This document shows, piece by piece, positions 34,136-42,875 of a stretch of 64,000 bases of DNA. The translations under genes and the position numbers were made by a program. The stretch covers positions 80,688-144,687 of the forward strand of contig DASREA010000035.1 in the NCBI GenBank assembly GCA_035652315.1. The letters run 5' to 3'. The notes under the pieces were generated by a model, which saw only the letters and a list, made by a program, of their open reading frames with translations, did not search any database and was not told where the DNA came from. This DNA comes from CANKHA01 sp035652315. Its GTDB lineage: Bacteria; Pseudomonadota; Alphaproteobacteria; Rhizobiales; Xanthobacteraceae. Numbering within the stretch: position 1 is the stretch's first letter; the number at the start of each line of letters is the position of its first letter.

Positions 34136-35611
34136 ATGTCGGATTTTGAAAAAGAACTGGCTGGGCTGCGCGAGAAGACGGTGCTTTGCGTCGGCGACCC
34201 GATGCTGGACGAATTCGTGTATGGCGAGGTGACGCGGATTTCGCCGGAAGCGCCGGCGCCGGTGCTCGCGGTGCAGCGCAGTGAAACGAATATCGGCGGT
34301 GCCGGCAATGTGGCTCGCAATCTCGCCTCGCTGGGCGTGCGTTGCGTCTTCGTCGGCGTCATCGGCGACGACCAGGCCGGCCGCGAACTGAGCGCGGCAT
34401 TCGCGGATTTCGGCTTAATCGAGCCGCACCTTGTAATCGCGCCGGCGCGGCCGACGACCCGCAAGATGCGCTTTGTCTCCGAGCATTTTTCGACCCATCT
34501 GATGCGGGCGGACTGGGAGAAAACCGAGCCTGTCGCCGCGGCGCAGGAACAAGCGGTGATCGAGCAGGCGCTCGCCGCGTTGCCGGGAGCCGACGCAGTG
34601 GTGTTGTCGGACTATGCCAAAGGCACGCTGACGCAGCGGGTCGTGCGCGCGCTTCTCGATGCCGCCCTGGCGGCGAAAAAGCCGGTCGTCGTCGATCCCA
34701 AGGGAAAGGATTTCGCGCGCTATCGTGGCGCCACGCTGATTACGCCGAATCGGCAGGAGCTTGCGGCCGCGACGCGAAGCGCGGCGGAGAGCGACGATGA
34801 AATCGTCGCGGCTGCGGAGGAAGTGGAAAAGCTTGTCGGCTGCAAGGCGGTGCTGGTTACCCGCAGTGAGCAGGGCATGACCCTCGTCGTCAACGGCGCC
34901 GAACCGGTTCATGTCGCCGCTTACCCCGTGAAAGTGCGCGACGTTTCCGGTGCCGGCGACACGGTGGCGGCGGTGCTGGGGGCCATGCTGGCGGCGGAGG
35001 CCGGATTCGAGGCCGCGATGCGCGCCGCCAACGCGGCGGCCGCCGTCGCGGTCAGCAAACGCGGAACGGCGACGGTTTCGCTTGCCGAATTGCGCGGCCG
35101 GCTGCTTCCGGCGGCAAGTTTGGCGAGCGAGGAAAAGATCCTGTACGACTGGTCGCAACTTGACGAGCGGCTTGCTGCGTGGCGAAGCCAAGGACTGCGT
35201 ATCGGCTTCACCAACGGCTGCTTCGACCTGTTGCATCCGGGACATGTCAAACTGCTCACCGAAGCGCGCGGCCGTTGCGACCGCCTGATCGTCGGCCTTA
35301 ACAGCGACGCCTCGGTGCGTCGGTTAAAAGGCGAGGCGCGTCCGGTCCAGGACGTGCACGCGCGCGCAGAAGTGCTCGCGGCGCTGGAAGCCGTGGACCT
35401 TGTGGTCATTTTTGAGGAAGACACGCCGCTGAAGTTGATGGCCCGCGTGCGCCCGAAGCTGCTGATCAAGGGCGGCGATTACCGGCTCGATCAGGTGGTC
35501 GGCCGCGAACAGGTGGAGGCAGATGGCGGCCAGGTGATGCTGGTGGACATCGTTCCGGGATTTTCTACCACCAAGCTCGTGAACCGCTCGCGCACCGCCG
35601 CCGGCGCATGA
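34136..35611 (+). CDS. hldE: Bifunctional heptose-7-phosphate kinase / heptose-1-phosphate adenylyltransferase
   Basis: HldE carries two steps of ADP-heptose synthesis. In the 491-residue protein, the N-terminal PfkB-type kinase (residues 1 to about 320) has NIGGAGNVARNLASLG and the GAGD catalytic motif (VSGAGDTVAAVLGAML). The C-terminal nucleotidyltransferase (about 350-491) has GFTNGCFDLLHPGHVKLL. The ATG at 34136 follows hldD by five bases. A longer in-frame extension overlapping hldD is out of frame with it and is not coding. Confidence 0.95.
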   Translation: MSDFEKELAGLREKTVLCVGDPMLDEFVYGEVTRISPEAPAPVLAVQRSETNIGGAGNVARNLASLGVRCVFVGVIGDDQAGRELSAAFADFGLIEPHLVIAPARPTTRKMRFVSEHFSTHLMRADWEKTEPVAAAQEQAVIEQALAALPGADAVVLSDYAKGTLTQRVVRALLDAALAAKKPVVVDPKGKDFARYRGATLITPNRQELAAATRSAAESDDEIVAAAEEVEKLVGCKAVLVTRSEQGMTLVVNGAEPVHVAAYPVKVRDVSGAGDTVAAVLGAMLAAEAGFEAAMRAANAAAAVAVSKRGTATVSLAELRGRLLPAASLASEEKILYDWSQLDERLAAWRSQGLRIGFTNGCFDLLHPGHVKLLTEARGRCDRLIVGLNSDASVRRLKGEARPVQDVHARAEVLAALEAVDLVVIFEEDTPLKLMARVRPKLLIKGGDYRLDQVVGREQVEADGGQVMLVDIVPGFSTTKLVNRSRTAAGA

Positions 35612-35655
35612 CGTGAAAATGCATTCGGCCCTAATCAAAAGCTGACGAGGCTGCC

Positions 35656-36408
35656 GTGCCGCGCCTGAGTGCCATCATCATCGCCAAGAACGAAGCGGCG
35701 CGAATCGCGGAATGCCTCGACAGCGTATCCTTCTGCGATGAGCGCATTGTCGTAGACGGCGGAAGCAGCGACGACACCGCACAGATTGCCAGGCAAAAAG
35801 GGGCGTCGGTGATACTGGCCCCGGAATGGCGTGGCTTTGGTCCGCAAAAGAATCTGGCGCTGTCCCATGCAACGGGAGATTGGGTTCTGTCTGTCGATGC
35901 CGACGAGCGCGTCAGCGCGGCGCTGGCCAAGGAGATTGAGCAAGTCATCGCGACGGGTCGCGCCGAAGGCTACAAAGTGCCGCGGCGCTCCAGCTTCTGC
36001 GGCCGCGAAATGCGCTTCTCCGGCTGGTATCCCGATTATGTGCTGCGGTTGTTTCGCCGCGGCAAGGCGCATTTTTCGGACTCGATGGTGCATGAACGCG
36101 TCATCTGCGAGGGCACGGTACAAAGGCTGCGCGAGCCGCTGCTGCATTTTCCGGTAAGCCGGCTCGAGGACGCGCTCTCGCGCATGGACCGTTACTCGAC
36201 GAGCGGCGCCGCCGGGCTTGTTGCGTCAGGACGGCGTGTTTCGTTTATGAGCGGAATCGGGCACGGACTATGGACATTTGTGCGAACGTATTTTTTCCGA
36301 GCCGGATTTCTCGACGGCTGTGAAGGATTTCTGTTGGCGGTGGCCAATGCCGAAGGCGCCTATTATCGCTACATGAAGGCGTGGCTGATGGGACGCAACC
36401 GTGGCTGA
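35656..36408 (+). CDS. GT2 glycosyltransferase, WaaE/LgtF-like
   Basis: This 250-residue GT-A enzyme starts LSAIIIAKNEAARIAECL and has VDGGSSDDT and SVDADERVS with the metal-binding DxD, the pattern of the WaaE/KdtX group that adds beta-glucose to the inner-core heptose. The C-terminal YFFRAGFLDGCEGF is also typical. The start is a GTG preceded by GACGAGG. Its position after hldDE supports a core-assembly role; the sugar is inferred from the family. Confidence 0.85.
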   Translation: MPRLSAIIIAKNEAARIAECLDSVSFCDERIVVDGGSSDDTAQIARQKGASVILAPEWRGFGPQKNLALSHATGDWVLSVDADERVSAALAKEIEQVIATGRAEGYKVPRRSSFCGREMRFSGWYPDYVLRLFRRGKAHFSDSMVHERVICEGTVQRLREPLLHFPVSRLEDALSRMDRYSTSGAAGLVASGRRVSFMSGIGHGLWTFVRTYFFRAGFLDGCEGFLLAVANAEGAYYRYMKAWLMGRNRG

Positions 36409-37243
36409 CCTGATCTCCGTCATTATCACCACGTATAACCGCGAGGACGCGCTAGCAGCAGTGCTGCGCGCCTTGGCGCAGCAGACGGACAAAAATTTTG
36501 AGGCCGTGGTCGCCGATGACGGCTCGCAGCAGCGCACGGCCGCCACCGTGGAAGAATGGCGGGGGCGAGTGCCTTTCCCTCTCATCCACGTGTGGCATGA
36601 GGACCGCGGCTTCCGTGCTTCCGAAATACGCAATCGCGCCATTCTGGCATCGCGCGGGGCTTATTGCATCTTTCTTGACGGCGACTGCATTCCACGTCCG
36701 GATTTCATTGCGGCGCATCGCCGGCTGGCGGAACGCGGCTGGTTCGTCACCGGCAACCGGATTCTCATGTCGCAGGAGCTGACGTCGGCTGTGCTTCAGC
36801 AACGGCTCCAGCCCGAGCATTGGAGTTTTGCCGACTGGGTGCGACTGCGCCTTCGGCGGCGCATCAATCGCCTCGCGCCGCTGCTGCGCCTTAGGCTCGG
36901 GCCACTGCGCAAGCTGCGCGCGCAAGCCTGGCGCGGCGCGCGCTCGTGCAACCTCGCGGCCTGGCGTGCCGATCTCGATAAGGTGGACGGCTTCGATGCG
37001 GCCTTCAGCGGCTGGGGACGCGAAGATTCTGATCTTCTGATCCGGCTGTTGCATGGCGGCGTCCGGCGCAAGGGCGGAGAATTCGCGACGGGCGTCCTGC
37101 ATTTGTGGCATGTTGAGGCCGACCGCGCTCGTTTGCCCCGCAACGACCAGGAGCTTGCGCGGTGCCGATCGGAACGCCGGGTGAGGGCGCAAGCCGGTCT
37201 TTCGACGTTGCAAACGAGAATGCTGCCGAGCGAGCCGCCTTAG
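36401..37243 (+). CDS. GT2 glycosyltransferase with GalT-like C-terminal domain
   Basis: This 280-residue protein has a classic GT2 N terminus (LISVIITTYNREDAL), FLDGDCIPRPDF as the DxD site, and FSGWGREDSDLLIRLL near residue 205, the motif of the C-terminal galactosyltransferase-like segment found in chondroitin synthases and related enzymes. The GTG start overlaps the previous gene by eight bases. It probably adds a hexose or amino sugar to the LPS core or O-chain; the acceptor is unknown. Confidence 0.85.
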   Translation: MADLISVIITTYNREDALAAVLRALAQQTDKNFEAVVADDGSQQRTAATVEEWRGRVPFPLIHVWHEDRGFRASEIRNRAILASRGAYCIFLDGDCIPRPDFIAAHRRLAERGWFVTGNRILMSQELTSAVLQQRLQPEHWSFADWVRLRLRRRINRLAPLLRLRLGPLRKLRAQAWRGARSCNLAAWRADLDKVDGFDAAFSGWGREDSDLLIRLLHGGVRRKGGEFATGVLHLWHVEADRARLPRNDQELARCRSERRVRAQAGLSTLQTRMLPSEPP

Positions 37244-37252
37244 GCTAGATCA

Positions 37253-38599
37253 ATGACGGTTGCTGCCATCTTAAAAAGTATTGCGGCGATTTTAATGAGC
37301 TATGAGCCGATGCTCTTGCGGGCATCGGAGGGGCTAGCTCTTGCCACAGTAATGTCGTTGCCCTGGTCGACCTCGGCGACGAGTATTCTGGCGGGAATCT
37401 GGCTGGTAACGTTGCTTGTCTGGGTACTGGCAATCTGGCTGCGAACTACTTTTCCCGTCCTCGGTTGGGCTGCGCTGTGCCGGGAAATCGCGCCGCCGGC
37501 GGCAGGATTACCGGTACTTCTCGTGGCCCTTGCCATAGCTGGGGTTTTCTGGACGGAAGTCGGTTGGCTTGATGCGTTGCGCGGCCTGTCGCCCTTTGCG
37601 AAGTTATTGGTCATTCCCTTGTTATTCATCCAATTCCGGCGGTCCGATCGAGCCACCTGGGTATTGGGCGGCTTCTTGGTGAGCTGCGTGGCGCTGCTTG
37701 TTCTATCGCTGGCGCTCGCGGTTTGGCCGAAAATCGTGCCGAACAAATCCTACGGCGTTCCAGTGAAGGATTATATCGCGCAAAGCGGAGAATTCGCGCT
37801 TTGTGCCATGGCCAGCGCCTACGTCGCCATAGACCTTTTCCGCTCCAGAAACCGGACTGCGCTGGTCTGGGTCGGGCTGGCAGGCGTTTTTCTGTTCGAC
37901 ATTCTTTATGTGAGCAGCAGCCGCACGACGCTCGTGACTTTGCCGATCATGCTCGTTCTTCTCGGGCTACGGCAGTTTGGCTGGAAAGGCGTGGCGTCGA
38001 TCGCCGTCGTCGGCGGTCTGGCGGCGGCGCTGATTTGGGTGTCGTCGCCTCATTTGCGCGATCGCGTGCTCAATCTTTCTTACGAAGTGCATTCCTACGA
38101 GGTGGATAAGGACGTGACCTCAGCGGGACTACGTCTCGATTACTGGAAGAAGTCGCTCGGATTCATTTCAACCGCTCCCATGCTGGGTCACGGCACCGGA
38201 TCGATCAAAAGCCAGTTCGAAAAGGGAGTCGCCGGCCAGAGCGGATATTCGGCGCAAATCTCGACCAATCCGCATAATCAGATATTTGCCATTGCCATCC
38301 AGCTTGGCCTTGTCGGCGTGGGCATTCTGCTCGTGATGTGGCTCGCTCACCTTCTATTGTTCTGTGAAGCGGGATTGATGGCGTGGGTGGGGCTTCTGGT
38401 CGTCGTGCAGAATATCGTGAGCTCGCTTTTCAATTCACATCTGTTCGACTTCACTCAGGGATGGACTTACGTGTTTGGTGTAGGGGTCGCGGGCGGCGCG
38501 GTTCTGCGGGCGAAAAAACCGGCGGTGGCGCCTGCCGTGACTTCCAATTCCGCCGCCGATGCGGGACAGAGTGGCATTGAAGCGCAAAGGCCGTTATGA
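37253..38599 (+). CDS. waaL: O-antigen ligase family membrane protein
   Basis: This 448-residue protein has about 11-12 transmembrane helices and one larger periplasmic loop, the layout of O-antigen ligases. The key region GHGTGSIKSQFEKGV followed by NPHNQIFAIAIQLGLVG contains the conserved His of the ligase signature and lies near residue 340. It would join lipid-linked O-chains to lipid A-core in the periplasm. The preceding GT2 gene ends nine bases upstream. The N-terminal coding part is less GC-rich than its neighbours. Confidence 0.85.
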   Translation: MTVAAILKSIAAILMSYEPMLLRASEGLALATVMSLPWSTSATSILAGIWLVTLLVWVLAIWLRTTFPVLGWAALCREIAPPAAGLPVLLVALAIAGVFWTEVGWLDALRGLSPFAKLLVIPLLFIQFRRSDRATWVLGGFLVSCVALLVLSLALAVWPKIVPNKSYGVPVKDYIAQSGEFALCAMASAYVAIDLFRSRNRTALVWVGLAGVFLFDILYVSSSRTTLVTLPIMLVLLGLRQFGWKGVASIAVVGGLAAALIWVSSPHLRDRVLNLSYEVHSYEVDKDVTSAGLRLDYWKKSLGFISTAPMLGHGTGSIKSQFEKGVAGQSGYSAQISTNPHNQIFAIAIQLGLVGVGILLVMWLAHLLLFCEAGLMAWVGLLVVVQNIVSSLFNSHLFDFTQGWTYVFGVGVAGGAVLRAKKPAVAPAVTSNSAADAGQSGIEAQRPL

Positions 38600-38633
38600 A
38601 AGCGGCCGGGAAACTTTTGCCGCCAAGAATCCG

Positions 38634-40550
38634 ATGAATTTGGGTTTGCCAAAGCTGACGGGGCGACAGCTCTTGATCGTGGCGCACGACCTGCTCGCCA
38701 CGGCGGCGGCCATTACCGCCAGCTTCTATGTCAGATTTGAAGCGCGCGGCCTCGAGGAGCGGCTCGATGGTCTGCATCGTTTGCTTCCGGCCTTCGTGCT
38801 CTACGCTTGCGTGGTCTATTTGTTTTTTGGCCTGTTCAAGGCGAAGTGGCGCTTTGTTTCGCTGCCGGATCTGCAGAAGATTTTCAAAGCCACAACCGTT
38901 CTGGCCGTGTCCCTGCTCGTTCTCGATTACATCCTGGTGACGCCGGGATTCTACGGCACGTTTTTCTTCGGCAAGATCACGATCGCGCTTTACTGGCTGC
39001 TGCAGATGGCCTTTCTTACCGGGCCGCGCATCGCCTACCGCTATTTCCGTTATTCCCGGACGCGCCGCGGCGCCCGCCTGTCCGAGTCGATCCCGGTTCT
39101 CATTCTCGGCCGCGCCGCCGATGCCGAAGTCCTGATCCGGGCCATCGAAAGCGGCGCGGTCAAAAAGATTTGGCCCGCGGGCATCCTGTCGCCGTCCAAA
39201 GCCGATCAGGAGCAGGCGATCCGCGGCGTTTCCGTCCTCGGCAATTTCAACGATCTCGGCAGTGTCGTCGCCCACCTCGGCGAACGCGGCACCCGCGTCG
39301 ACCGGCTGATCCTCACGCCTTCGGCGCTCGATCCGCAGCTCAAGCCGGAAAGCCTGCTCATGCAAGCCCGCCGGCTCGGCCTCGCCACGGCGCGGCTACC
39401 TTCGCTCGACGAGGGCGGCGAAGCCTTGCGCCTCGCGCCGGTCGCGATCGAGGACCTGCTGTTGCGGCCGAGCGTCAAGATCGACTACCAGCGGTTGGAA
39501 GACTTCGTGCGCAGCAAGTCGATTGTCGTCACCGGCGGCGGTGGATCCATCGGCGCGGAAATCTGCGAGCGTATCGTCACCTTCGGCGCGGCGCGGCTGC
39601 TGATCATCGAAAATTCCGAGCCGGCGCTGCATGCGATCCTAGAATCGCTGGCAGCCAAGCGTTCGAAGGCCGGTATCGAGGGGCGGATCGCAGACGTGCG
39701 CGATCGCGAGCGCATCTTCCGGCTCGTGAATAATTTCAAGCCCGATATCGTTTTCCACGCCGCCGCGCTCAAGCACGTGCCGCTGCTGGAAAGAGATTGG
39801 GAGGAGGCGGTCAAGACCAATGTCTTCGGCTCGATCAACGTCGCCGATGCCTCGGCGGCCGCGGGAGCCGAGGCGATGGTGATGATCTCGACCGACAAAG
39901 CGATAGAGCCGGTGTCCGTGCTCGGCGCCACGAAGCGTTTTGCGGAAATGTATTGCCAGGCGATGGACGCCGAATTTGCGTCGCAGGGCAACGGCGGGAA
40001 GAAGCCGATGCGCATCATTTCCGTGCGTTTCGGCAACGTGCTTGCCTCAAACGGATCAGTGGTGCCAAAGTTCAAGGCACAAATCGAGAGCGGCGGACCG
40101 GTCACCGTGACCCATCCGGACATGGTGCGCTACTTCATGACCATCCGCGAGGCCTGCGATCTCGTCGTCAGCGCCGCAAGCCATGCCCTTGGCCCGGAGC
40201 GCCTGGACGTATCGATCTATGTGCTGAATATGGGCCAGCCGGTGAAGATCGTGGATTTGGCGGAACGCTTGATCCGCTTGAGCGGACTCGAGCCCGGACG
40301 CGACATCGACATTGTCTTCACCGGTATCCGCCCTGGCGAACGGCTGCATGAAATTCTGTTCTCGCGAGAGGAGCCGAGCGCCGAAATCGGTATTCCCGGC
40401 GTCGTCGCCGCGAAGCCGACGTGTCCCTCGCGGGAAACCATGCGGCAATGGATCGCGAAGCTCGAAGAGGGTCTCGCCCGCGAGGAAAGAAGCCTGATCT
40501 ATGGCGCGCTTCGCGCCGCGGTTCCGGACTTTCAATCGAAGTCAGACTAG
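38634..40550 (+). CDS. Membrane nucleotide-sugar dehydratase, FlaA1/CapD/WbpM family
   Basis: This 638-residue protein has four N-terminal transmembrane helices (to about residue 140), a CoA-binding-like Rossmann domain, and a C-terminal extended SDR with VVTGGGGSIGAEIC and HAAALKHVPLLE. Family members make UDP-4-keto-6-deoxy sugars, often from UDP-GlcNAc, for O-antigen or bacillosamine-type sugars. The catalytic motif normally reads TDKA...VMGATKR; here Met is replaced by Leu (VLGATKR), a change in the Ser-Met-Lys triad. Its stop overlaps the stop of the convergent WecA-like gene. Confidence 0.88.
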   Translation: MNLGLPKLTGRQLLIVAHDLLATAAAITASFYVRFEARGLEERLDGLHRLLPAFVLYACVVYLFFGLFKAKWRFVSLPDLQKIFKATTVLAVSLLVLDYILVTPGFYGTFFFGKITIALYWLLQMAFLTGPRIAYRYFRYSRTRRGARLSESIPVLILGRAADAEVLIRAIESGAVKKIWPAGILSPSKADQEQAIRGVSVLGNFNDLGSVVAHLGERGTRVDRLILTPSALDPQLKPESLLMQARRLGLATARLPSLDEGGEALRLAPVAIEDLLLRPSVKIDYQRLEDFVRSKSIVVTGGGGSIGAEICERIVTFGAARLLIIENSEPALHAILESLAAKRSKAGIEGRIADVRDRERIFRLVNNFKPDIVFHAAALKHVPLLERDWEEAVKTNVFGSINVADASAAAGAEAMVMISTDKAIEPVSVLGATKRFAEMYCQAMDAEFASQGNGGKKPMRIISVRFGNVLASNGSVVPKFKAQIESGGPVTVTHPDMVRYFMTIREACDLVVSAASHALGPERLDVSIYVLNMGQPVKIVDLAERLIRLSGLEPGRDIDIVFTGIRPGERLHEILFSREEPSAEIGIPGVVAAKPTCPSRETMRQWIAKLEEGLAREERSLIYGALRAAVPDFQSKSD

Positions 40551-41557
40551 CGGCTGCCCCTTCCGCGGGCGAATAGCACCAGCAAAGCGAAAATCAACAG
40601 TCCGCCGAGCAGCAAAGCGCCCAGGCTCACGCTTGGGGAAGGCAGCAGAACCGTCGCCGCCGCCAGCGCGATCAAGATGACATTGGCGATGAAAATGCGC
40701 GCCACCACGCCGGAGACGGTGAAATGACGGTCCACCGCGCGCTGATAGAAATGGTCGCGGTGAGCATGCCACGGCGTCTTGCCCTGGCGAAGCCGCAACA
40801 CCAGCGTCGCCGTCGCATCCGCGAGGAAATACAACGGGAGCAGCAAGGCCGCGGCGATGTGCCCGCGCGCACCGAGCAGCAGCAGCAGCCAGCCTAACAG
40901 CAGCCCAACGGGAAGGCTGCCGACGTCGCCTAGAAACAGCTTTGCGACCGGGCGGTTGAATGGCGCGAAACCCAGCATCGCTCCAAGAAGCGCAAGCGCC
41001 ACGACCGCGGCGTAATCGGGCAGCGCGCCGAGCCAACCGAGCAGCGCCAGGCCGATCGTCACCGGAACGACTTCGGCAACCATCATCCAGTCGATCCCGT
41101 CCATGAAATTGACGAGGTTGACGAACCAGATGCCGCCGATGAGCAGCAGAACCCGCTCGATTCCCCAAGGCAGCGCGGGAAACAGCCGCAGCTCGGACGG
41201 CACCGCGGCGAGGACGACGCCCACGGCCAAGCCCTGAAGCAGCAGCCGCGGCATCACGGAAATGATCTTGATGTCGTCCCAGGCGCCGACCGCGGCAAGG
41301 AATACGGTTGCGGCAAAGACCGGCCAGAGGCCGTACGCGCCGGAACCGAAGAGGACCAGCCCGGCCCCTGCGGCACCGAGTGTGGCCGCAATGACCGCGA
41401 TCCCGCCGCCTTGCGGCGTTGGCTCCCGGTGCGAGGAGCGTGCGTTCGGCCGCGCCAGCGCGTAGCGGTGCAGCGTGTCGTGCAGCAGCAGGATCAGAAT
41501 CGCGCTGGCCAAGGCGGATCCCAGGACAAGGGCGACAGCCATCGCGGCATCACTCAT
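40547..41557 (-). CDS. Undecaprenyl-phosphate sugar-1-phosphate transferase, WecA/MraY family
   Basis: This 336-residue polytopic protein has family motifs HREPTPQGGG near residue 44, a DD pair in GAWDDIKII, VNFMDGIDWM near residue 150 and FLGDVGSLPVG. It starts O-chain synthesis by moving a HexNAc-1-phosphate, usually GlcNAc or a modified form, to undecaprenyl phosphate. The neighbouring dehydratase suggests the sugar may be a 6-deoxy derivative (inference). It is downstream of a GT4 gene on the same strand. Confidence 0.9.
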   Translation of the reverse strand: MSDAAMAVALVLGSALASAILILLLHDTLHRYALARPNARSSHREPTPQGGGIAVIAATLGAAGAGLVLFGSGAYGLWPVFAATVFLAAVGAWDDIKIISVMPRLLLQGLAVGVVLAAVPSELRLFPALPWGIERVLLLIGGIWFVNLVNFMDGIDWMMVAEVVPVTIGLALLGWLGALPDYAAVVALALLGAMLGFAPFNRPVAKLFLGDVGSLPVGLLLGWLLLLLGARGHIAAALLLPLYFLADATATLVLRLRQGKTPWHAHRDHFYQRAVDRHFTVSGVVARIFIANVILIALAAATVLLPSPSVSLGALLLGGLLIFALLVLFARGRGSR

Positions 41558-41590
41558 CGCGAATCCATTGTTTCAACCGAGCGCGATATA

Positions 41591-42748
41591 TCAGGAAGGC
41601 GGATGCAGAAGTCGAGCATAGAGTTCGGCAGTCTGCTCGCCGATGGCCGCTGCCGAAAATCGTTCGACCGCGAGGCGTCGGGCGGCGGCCCCATATTCGT
41701 TCCGCAATTGCGGCGATGCAGCCAGAGTCGCGATGGCCTCCGCGAGCGCAATGGGGTCATCGACCGGCACCAGCAATCCGGTCAAACCCGGCAGCACAAT
41801 TTCGCGGCAGCCGGGTACGTCCGTCGCCACCATCGGCCGGGCGCAGGCGGCCGCTTCGAGCAACGATTTTGGCAGTCCCTCGCGATGCGAGGGCAGCGCA
41901 GCAATATGCGCGCGCGCCCATACGGTCTCAATCGGATTGACGTGACCCAGCAATTCCAAGCCGGGTTCTTGGCGCCAGGCAGTGATCTCCTCGTCGGCAA
42001 TTGACGCCGGATTGGCGGGATCCTGAGTTCCCGCCAGCAGCAGCCTCACCCTAATTCCGCGTTGTCGCAGCAGGCGGTGAGCCTCTACCAGGGCGCGCAC
42101 GCCCTTGTCTTCGAGCAGCCGCCCGACAAAGGCGACTGCCGGCGGGCCTGCAGGCTCCGGCAGCGGCTGGAGCTTTTCGGTATCGACCCCGGAGCCGTGG
42201 ATGACGACGATATGACCGGCCGGGATGCCCATTTTTTGCAAGCTCACATAATCGTCAGGATTCTGAACCAGGACGACATTGCCGTGCCGCACAAAAAGAA
42301 AGCGCAGCATCGCGCCCAGCACAAAGCGCAGGAGGCGCGCCCTCACGTCGCTGCCTGTGAATGCGTAGCCGAAGCCGGTGAGCGCATTGACCTGGGCGGG
42401 GCGCATTCCGATCGCCGCCGTCGAGCCGAGCACGCAGGCCTGCAGCGCGACGTGGTGGCAAATTGCCGGCGCAATTGCGCGATGCAGGCTGCGCAGCGCG
42501 GCAATGGTTTTCCACGCCGCCAGCGGCGAAAGCGTGCCGCGCGTAAACGGAATAGGATGAAGCGTGAATCCTTCCGACCGGATGGCCGCCGCGCCGTCGA
42601 TAACACGCGTGGCGACGTGGACCTCGAAACCGGCATTGCGCGCCGCGCGCGCCATGGGTAGACGATGGGAGAGGAAGTACCAGTCTTCCGATACGACATA
42701 GAGCAGACGCGGCGCGGCACCTTGCTCTGCTAGGACTTTCGCCGCCAT
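41591..42748 (-). CDS. GT4 glycosyltransferase
   Basis: With the ATG at 42748 the protein has 385 residues. It is a GT-B fold enzyme with LYVVSEDWYFLSHRLPMA near the N terminus, AVAFVGRLLEDKGVRALVEA as the start of the C-terminal domain, and HREGLPKSLLEAAACARP in the nucleotide-sugar site. This resembles transferases acting after WecA-type initiation, such as second-sugar transferases in O-chains. The frame is open upstream to 43075 but that part is antisense to asnB's 3' end and not coding. It sits between asnB and the WecA-like gene in one direction, so likely one operon. Confidence 0.87.
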   Translation of the reverse strand: MAAKVLAEQGAAPRLLYVVSEDWYFLSHRLPMARAARNAGFEVHVATRVIDGAAAIRSEGFTLHPIPFTRGTLSPLAAWKTIAALRSLHRAIAPAICHHVALQACVLGSTAAIGMRPAQVNALTGFGYAFTGSDVRARLLRFVLGAMLRFLFVRHGNVVLVQNPDDYVSLQKMGIPAGHIVVIHGSGVDTEKLQPLPEPAGPPAVAFVGRLLEDKGVRALVEAHRLLRQRGIRVRLLLAGTQDPANPASIADEEITAWRQEPGLELLGHVNPIETVWARAHIAALPSHREGLPKSLLEAAACARPMVATDVPGCREIVLPGLTGLLVPVDDPIALAEAIATLAASPQLRNEYGAAARRLAVERFSAAAIGEQTAELYARLLHPPS

Positions 42749-42875
42749 GTTGTGCGCCGCGCTTTCGTTGCCTGCGATGTGGGAATTCTTGGCCGAGGCG
42801 GATGAACAAATCTGGGGGCAGCATAGCCCCCGGAAGTCGAGTCGAGAATAGACCGGCAGCCGGTGAGCGCCGGGA

